A stretch of DNA of 10,133 nt. Origin: Turbatrix aceti. Taxonomy: Eukaryota; Nematoda; Chromadorea; Rhabditida; Panagrolaimidae. Position 1 is the first letter of the stretch. The number at the start of each line of letters is the position of its first letter. This document shows positions 5,941-10,133 of this stretch, in pieces. The notes below the pieces were generated by a model. That model was not told the DNA's origin. It worked only from the letters and a program-made list of their open reading frames with translations, and made no database searches. The position numbers and the translations under genes are program-made. The DNA lies in NCBI GenBank assembly GCA_963969345.1, contig CAXAKE010000020.1:1-10133 (forward strand). The letters run 5' to 3'.

Positions 5941-7439
5941 GAGATTCGGCTTCTGTTTTTTTTTGTGTTTTTCAGAAAAACTAATACCACAAGCCCCCTT
6001 GGAATTGTAAAAATTGGCATTTTTAAAACCAAACTAAACTATAGTTTACTCAATGGCATACTTTAATCGACCTTCCCTGGAATCCTCATTTATGACCTTT
6101 GAGTTGTCGTTTCATAGAAGCTGCGTGCTTCCTTGTTTGTTATTCGGTTATCATTTTTTGAAGAAATGGTACTTTGCTGTTCAATCAGTTTTTTTTCTCA
6201 TTTTTTTGTGCTTGATGTAAAAATGAAGTTGGCATAAAAATAAATGTTTATTATATATTATACTCGGTGTCCAAAGAAATTGGAAGTCACCTGGGAAAAA
6301 GGTAAAAAATGATATTGGTTCCATAAAACCGGGCTTCTAAGTTTATGAGTTAGCAGGGATTTTGCAGCTTCCCTGAGTACTACCTTGCCATTTTGCCAGT
6401 CAGCCGAGCACTGCTGCAGACACGGAAAAAAAACTCGCGTACTCGTTAAAGCACAAAAATGGAAGGTAATTGGGTGGTTGTGAAATTTGTTGTTTGGTCA
6501 ACTACAGTTGCAGTTATCGTCGGCGTCAACGATGCCAACCAACGACAATGAGACATGTTCGTGAATGCCACCGGCTGTCTGTCTAGTCAACCGAGAAGCC
6601 ATCACGCAGGTTGTCTTCAGGTAGTATGTATACTATAAATATTTTCAAATGCGTGTCGCCCGGCTTACATTTATTATCTATCCCTGTACCCCGGATTACG
6701 GTAGATTCCGTCATCAACCTTTTCCAGCTTTTTTTCAAAAAATTGTTTTGCGTCTCGTCAAGGATAGATAATTTGTTTTGAAGGAGATTATATCTAAAAA
6801 ACACTGTGTTCCTAAAAAAGAAGATGGCAACAACAACAAAAAAAAATTGTTGCTAATTCTCAAATTTCGTCAACGTGAAAAAAAAACAAAAAAAAAGTTT
6901 GGATGTGAAAAACAAATATTTATTTGTATTTTGTAGCGGAAAGAGACGTCTTTCAAGGTACTTTACTTGCCTATTTGTTTATTGCTGACGTGTTTGTTGA
7001 TTCCAGTTAGTTCGTCAACTTGGTATCGCGTTACGTGCGTTTGAGCACCAAAACACACTTCCATTTTTTACAAAATAAATTTTTTTATGTTTCATTTTTT
7101 AACAGTATACATTTTCTTCCAGTGTCTATTTCTGTCAGATGTGCAAAAAATTATTGTGTTGATTAAAAACAAAAGTTGTCATTATTTACGATTACGGGCT
7201 TTTATTTATTTAGCACAACAAAAACGGTGCTGGTGGTATTTATTCGGTCTATTCTGGGTAAAAAAGCATAATTGCCAGCCAGCGTCCTGCCTCCTTAGAA
7301 ACCCTCAGTCGCCCTACGTACGTATTTATGTATACAATTTACCCAGGTGACTGGCAAAAGTGGTTATTCTAAATACTAAAGTGTTTTGTTTTTGCAGAGT
7401 GCATCCATCTCTTTTACGTAAACGCTGTAGCGTTTTTTT
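5941..7439. other. AT-rich spacer, no gene recognised
   Basis: Long A/T-rich stretch. Short structures seen: 14-bp palindrome TAAACTATAGTTTA at 6035-6048; weak stem CAGGGA/TCCCTG at 6354-6375; GCAACAA/TTGTTGC at 6827-6853. The block 6380-6720 is more balanced in composition but gives no frame longer than about 70 codons and no domain. A good acceptor-like TTTTTGCAG lies near 7398 with no following exon I can support. Confidence 0.45.
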
Positions 7440-7880
7440 TTTATCTGGCCGGCAAACTTCCTCAGCCGATTGACTGGTTGGGACAGGTACCGACCGGGCA
7501 GGACTGGATCAATCAATCACTCACCTCTGCCCCCAGAAACTTTTCTGGCTAGGCGTGGTCTTTGATCTTGGCTCTCGCCTCAGGGCCTTTTTTGCCAGCC
7601 GGCAGGCCGGTCGGTCGGTCGGCCAGTATTGGAGGCACGGCGTGAGAAGAAAAAGAAACTCTCTTTTTTTTCTCTTCATCTTCTCTTCTTTTTCGGAAAA
7701 GTTTTTCCAGTCACGCGGGGAAAAAAGACGAAAAAAAAAACACAGTTGGGGCGGTCGCGGAGCGGACTCCGTGCCACACGCCTGCGGCGGCGGCTTGTGT
7801 GTCTTTTCTCGCCTCGCGTTCATTTGTTTACTTGACCTCGGAAGAGCAAGCGCAAAAAGCAGCGCCGCCGCTAAATACGT
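7440..7880. other. GC-rich island in AT-rich DNA
   Basis: The block stands out by its composition: GCCGGC palindromes, a CGGT tetranucleotide run (about 7606-7622), CGG/CCG clusters near 7788 and 7862, and a purine tract (about 7643-7657) followed by a nearly pure pyrimidine tract (about 7659-7694) that includes a mirror repeat TCTCTTC-AT-CTTCTCT. It could be the promoter or leader of an unseen gene. The 206-codon frame over it (7555-8175) lacks an early ATG and is mostly low complexity, so I do not call a protein. Confidence 0.4.
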
Positions 7881-9112
7881 TTGTTGTCGGATTTTGACCG
7901 TGATGACTTTTGTTCTCGCTTCTTTTATTTATCTCCAGCAGCAAAGGCATCCATTATCCTTCTGTTTGTCTCCAAAAATAAATACAATTCCAAACGTGGT
8001 CGTCTTATCTTTATTTTCTTTCTTTCTATTTTGCTGCAGACTAGGAAATCATTCCCACTTCCGTATTTTATCATTTTCGGGATTCTTGTTTGAGGATTTT
8101 GGCTTTGCTATTATCCTGTGGATTTTAAAAAAAACAAGGGATCGAAAACAAATAGAAAATGGGTTTTTTTTTTGAAAAAAATTAAAGGATCAAACAATTT
8201 TATGTATTTTTTAAATTTATTTTCAAAATTATGTCTACCCGGGAAAAAACCTAAACTTGGATGATCTGTTTTTTTTGGTCGCGTGATAAATATTCTACAC
8301 ACTTTTTTCACGGTTAAAGTTCTGAAATTTTGTCATAAAAAACGAGTTTGACCCAAATTTAGGTTTATTTCATTGTTCAAGTTTGGCGAATTTTGAGCGT
8401 TGTTTTTTAAAACCAAATTTGACGGCAAAACTTTAAAATTTATCTAAATTTAGGTTTCATCTGTTTAAAATTTGTTATTTTGCAATGCTAAAATTTTCGT
8501 TTTCATTTAAACAAAAAAAACATTCTTGGTTTTTCTCACAGACCCCAAAACCGACCCGATTTTTCCGTCTGGATGCCATAAAGTTCATCCGGTTTCATTT
8601 TGCCTCTCCGGAAGCGAGATAGTTCCCAGTTCTCGTCTATGAACTCCGTCGCCTAACATGCATCGCCTGAAGCTGAATTGATGTGTTCATAAAAAACCAC
8701 CTCTTTTTTTCCTCTCGCCCATTGCAGTTTTTTTTGCCCAAAAAAGTGTGCCATTAATTTTTTAAACATGCCATGCTTAAGCGGCACGCATCAATGACAC
8801 GCCCCCGCCGTAAAAAAATACTTGCAAGTTGTTCCGTGGTTAATCAGGCGAGTTGGGGAAAAAATTATTTTTTTTTGGTGAAATTTTTTTTGCTTGAATT
8901 TCCGATGCGGAGGTGTTTGGGTGGCAGTCAGGCAATTACCTATATTGCCCCCTTTGGGAACACGTCATGCCATCTGTTTTTTTCTTGCCTAATCTCGCAT
9001 GCATTTGAATAGATTGGATTGGATTTCTTCATGCCAATGTTTTTTTTGCTACCGCCGCCGCTGCTGTTGCTGAGATTTCCTGCAACGCAGACTTTCTCTA
9101 GCACAAAGAACA
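7881..9112. other. AT-rich spacer with one possible exon-like block
   Basis: No gene can be supported. The segment 8533-8690 is more balanced in base composition and follows TTTTTCTCACAG on the plus strand. On the minus strand it is open for about 38 codons (containing KMKPDELYGIQTEKSGRFWG) and runs into a donor-like GTGAGA, but a stop lies upstream without a good acceptor. AAATTTAGGTTT occurs twice, near 8357 and 8447. A GCC/GCT-repeat patch lies at 9051-9072. Confidence 0.4.
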
Positions 9113-9120
9113 GACAATCC
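9113..9120 (+). repeat. Left target-site duplication of foldback element
   Basis: GACAATCC abuts the left inverted arm; the same eight bases (10103-10110) abut the right arm. If the terminal G of the right copy belongs to the element, the duplication is 7 bp (ACAATCC). Confidence 0.7.
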
Positions 9121-9499
9121 CACTGCATGCGCCTTTGCCTCAATGGACGAAAAAGAGCGCGCGCGCGCGTCGAATGAATCGTGTTCAAAAAAAGGCCCTG
9201 AAGCCAGTAATAGAGTTTTTTGCTTACGGTCACTTGGGTAGGCTTAGGCATTTCCCAAAGATTGTTTTAAGCCATCGGCGGTCATTGTCGGATTTTTTTG
9301 TGCAATGTTACAGACATTGGAAGAACATGAAATTTCCTGAGACTGTAACTCACCAGAACATCTGTGAATTTTTGAAAATCGAACGTAACTTTTTTCATTA
9401 CGTCTATAAGAAGCAAATTACGTGAGATGTGCCGTAGCATTATAGTAGTATGCGAGATCGAACCCAAAATAGAATACGTGCTTCATAATGCGCACGCGC
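9121..9499 (+). repeat. Left arm of foldback element
   Basis: Outer 60 bases (9121-9180) match the right arm only loosely and include a GC run at 9157-9169. The inner 290 bases are almost identical. After a length difference (16 against 7 bases) the arm closes with AATGCGCACGCGC at 9487-9499. Confidence 0.87.
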
Positions 9500-9727
9500 C
9501 TATTGTCGTATATGAAAAAAACGTTCATTATTGCGTTCCTTCTGCTGGTACTTGCATATCAGAAAGCAAAATGAATATAAAAAATGAAAAAGAACCAAAG
9601 AAATCAGATGGATAAGAAAAGATACACTCTCTTAGATTCCGACTTTTGGCTAAAATTCATTCGCTGCAGGAACATCGAATAGAGCTTTTTTTCTGCTTTT
9701 CTTCAAAATTCTCCCTTGTTGTTCACC
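9500..9727. other. Unpaired central loop of foldback element
   Basis: 228 bases without inverted counterpart. AT-rich, no ORF of note and no match recognised to the rest of the window. Confidence 0.6.
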
Positions 9728-10103
9728 GCGCGTGCGCATTTTTTATCATTTTGCGTTCGATCTCGCATACTACTATAATGCTACGGCACATCTCACGTAA
9801 TTTGCTTCTTATAGACGTAATGAAAAAAGTTACGTTCGATTTTCAAAAATTCACAGATGTTCTGGTGAGTTACAGTCTCAGGAAATTTCATGTTCTTCCA
9901 ATGTCTGTAACATTGCACAAAAAAATCCGACAATGACCGCCGATGGCTTATAACAATCTCTGGGACATGCCTAAGCCTACCCAAGTGACCGTAAGCAAAA
10001 AACTCTATTACTGGCTTCAGGGCCTTTTTTTGAACACGACACCTTCAAAAAAATGCACGCGCGCGCTCGATTGAGCAGAAATAAGGCGAAAGCGCATGCA
10101 GTG
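9728..10103 (-). repeat. Right arm of foldback element
   Basis: Inverted copy of the left arm. It starts GCGCGTGCGCATT at 9728 and ends GCGCATGCAGTG at 10103. The outer part (10038-10091) differs in length and sequence from the left arm. Confidence 0.87.
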
Positions 10104-10110
10104 ACAATCC
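10103..10110 (+). repeat. Right target-site duplication of foldback element
   Basis: GACAATCC, identical to 9113-9120. The last 23 bases of the window (10111-10133) show nothing recognisable. Confidence 0.7.
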
Positions 10111-10133
10111 AAGTCCGCTGGCTGTTGCGGCAA

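Larger units (their letters stand above)
9121..10103. mobile_element. Foldback (long-TIR) non-autonomous DNA transposon
   Basis: The element begins CACTGCATGCGC and ends with its reverse complement GCGCATGCAGTG. The arms run about 380 bases; 9181-9470 pairs with 9748-10037 without gaps and with only 4 mismatches in 290. Direct repeats of 7-8 bp flank both ends, which marks an intact insertion. No transposase is encoded; the stop-free frames in the arms are the same sequence read twice. An 8-bp duplication would fit hAT, but long arms are also typical of Foldback or Mutator-like elements and the terminal CACTG does not settle the family. Transcription across it would give long double-stranded RNA. 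Confidence 0.87.

Noticed and set aside
6391..7359. 12-bp inverted match TTTTGCCAGTCA / TGACTGGCAAAA as possible transposon ends
   Set aside because: A few 12-mer inverted matches are expected by chance in 10 kb, and no flanking duplication was seen.
7555..8175. 206-codon open frame over the GC-rich island
   Set aside because: It opens with GTG, the first ATG is far inside, the product is largely low complexity, and splice-like and T-run sequence lies within it.
9444..9466. tRNA-like B box (GGGTTCGATCTC on the minus strand) in the foldback arm
   Set aside because: One mismatch from the consensus, and no A box or cloverleaf could be built around it.
1..10133. CRISPR arrays, rRNA, SL RNA gene or bacterial operon
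   Set aside because: No regularly spaced repeats, no rRNA-like stretches, no match to the nematode SL1 leader, and clear eukaryotic signals throughout.

Overview
The window looks like animal, probably nematode, nuclear DNA. The evidence is a BEL/Pao-type LTR retrotransposon, a two-exon gene for a small secreted saposin-like (caenopore-type) protein, a decayed non-LTR reverse transcriptase fragment, a long-armed foldback transposon, and very AT-rich intergenic DNA with many A and T runs. There is no operon structure, ribosome binding site or other prokaryotic signal. The nematode assignment is an inference, resting mainly on the caenopore-like gene and its upstream GATA site.

Positions 1-3270 hold a compact GC-rich LTR element: two LTRs of 597 and 598 bp, each with a TATA box and an AATAAA signal; a tRNA-Gly-type primer binding site at 601-613; one intact gag-like ORF at 646-2397 (DUF1759-like region plus CCHC zinc knuckles); and a 275-bp tail. 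No protease, reverse transcriptase, RNase H or integrase is encoded, so the copy must depend on enzymes supplied in trans. Its R/U5 region carries four consecutive stem-loops and a roughly 50-nt GT...AG segment that recurs, diverged, between gag and the 3' LTR.

Positions 3271-4643 hold an AT-rich spacer, then on the minus strand a saposin-like gene (exons 4371-4222 and 3866-3675) with a poly(A) signal and an upstream TGATAA site. Positions 4644-4923 hold a broken C-terminal remnant of a non-LTR retrotransposon reverse transcriptase.

From 4924 to 9112 I see no convincing gene. The stretch is AT-rich with short palindromes, a GC-rich island at about 7440-7880, and a moderately GC-rich block at about 8533-8690 that might be an exon or other conserved DNA.

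Positions 9121-10103 are a complete foldback (long-TIR) DNA element flanked by a 7-8 bp direct repeat. Its arms contain 290 ungapped base pairs with only 4 mismatches around a 228-nt loop, so a transcript through it would fold into long dsRNA. The genes here do not form a joint pathway. The window is one small host gene surrounded by three kinds of mobile element.
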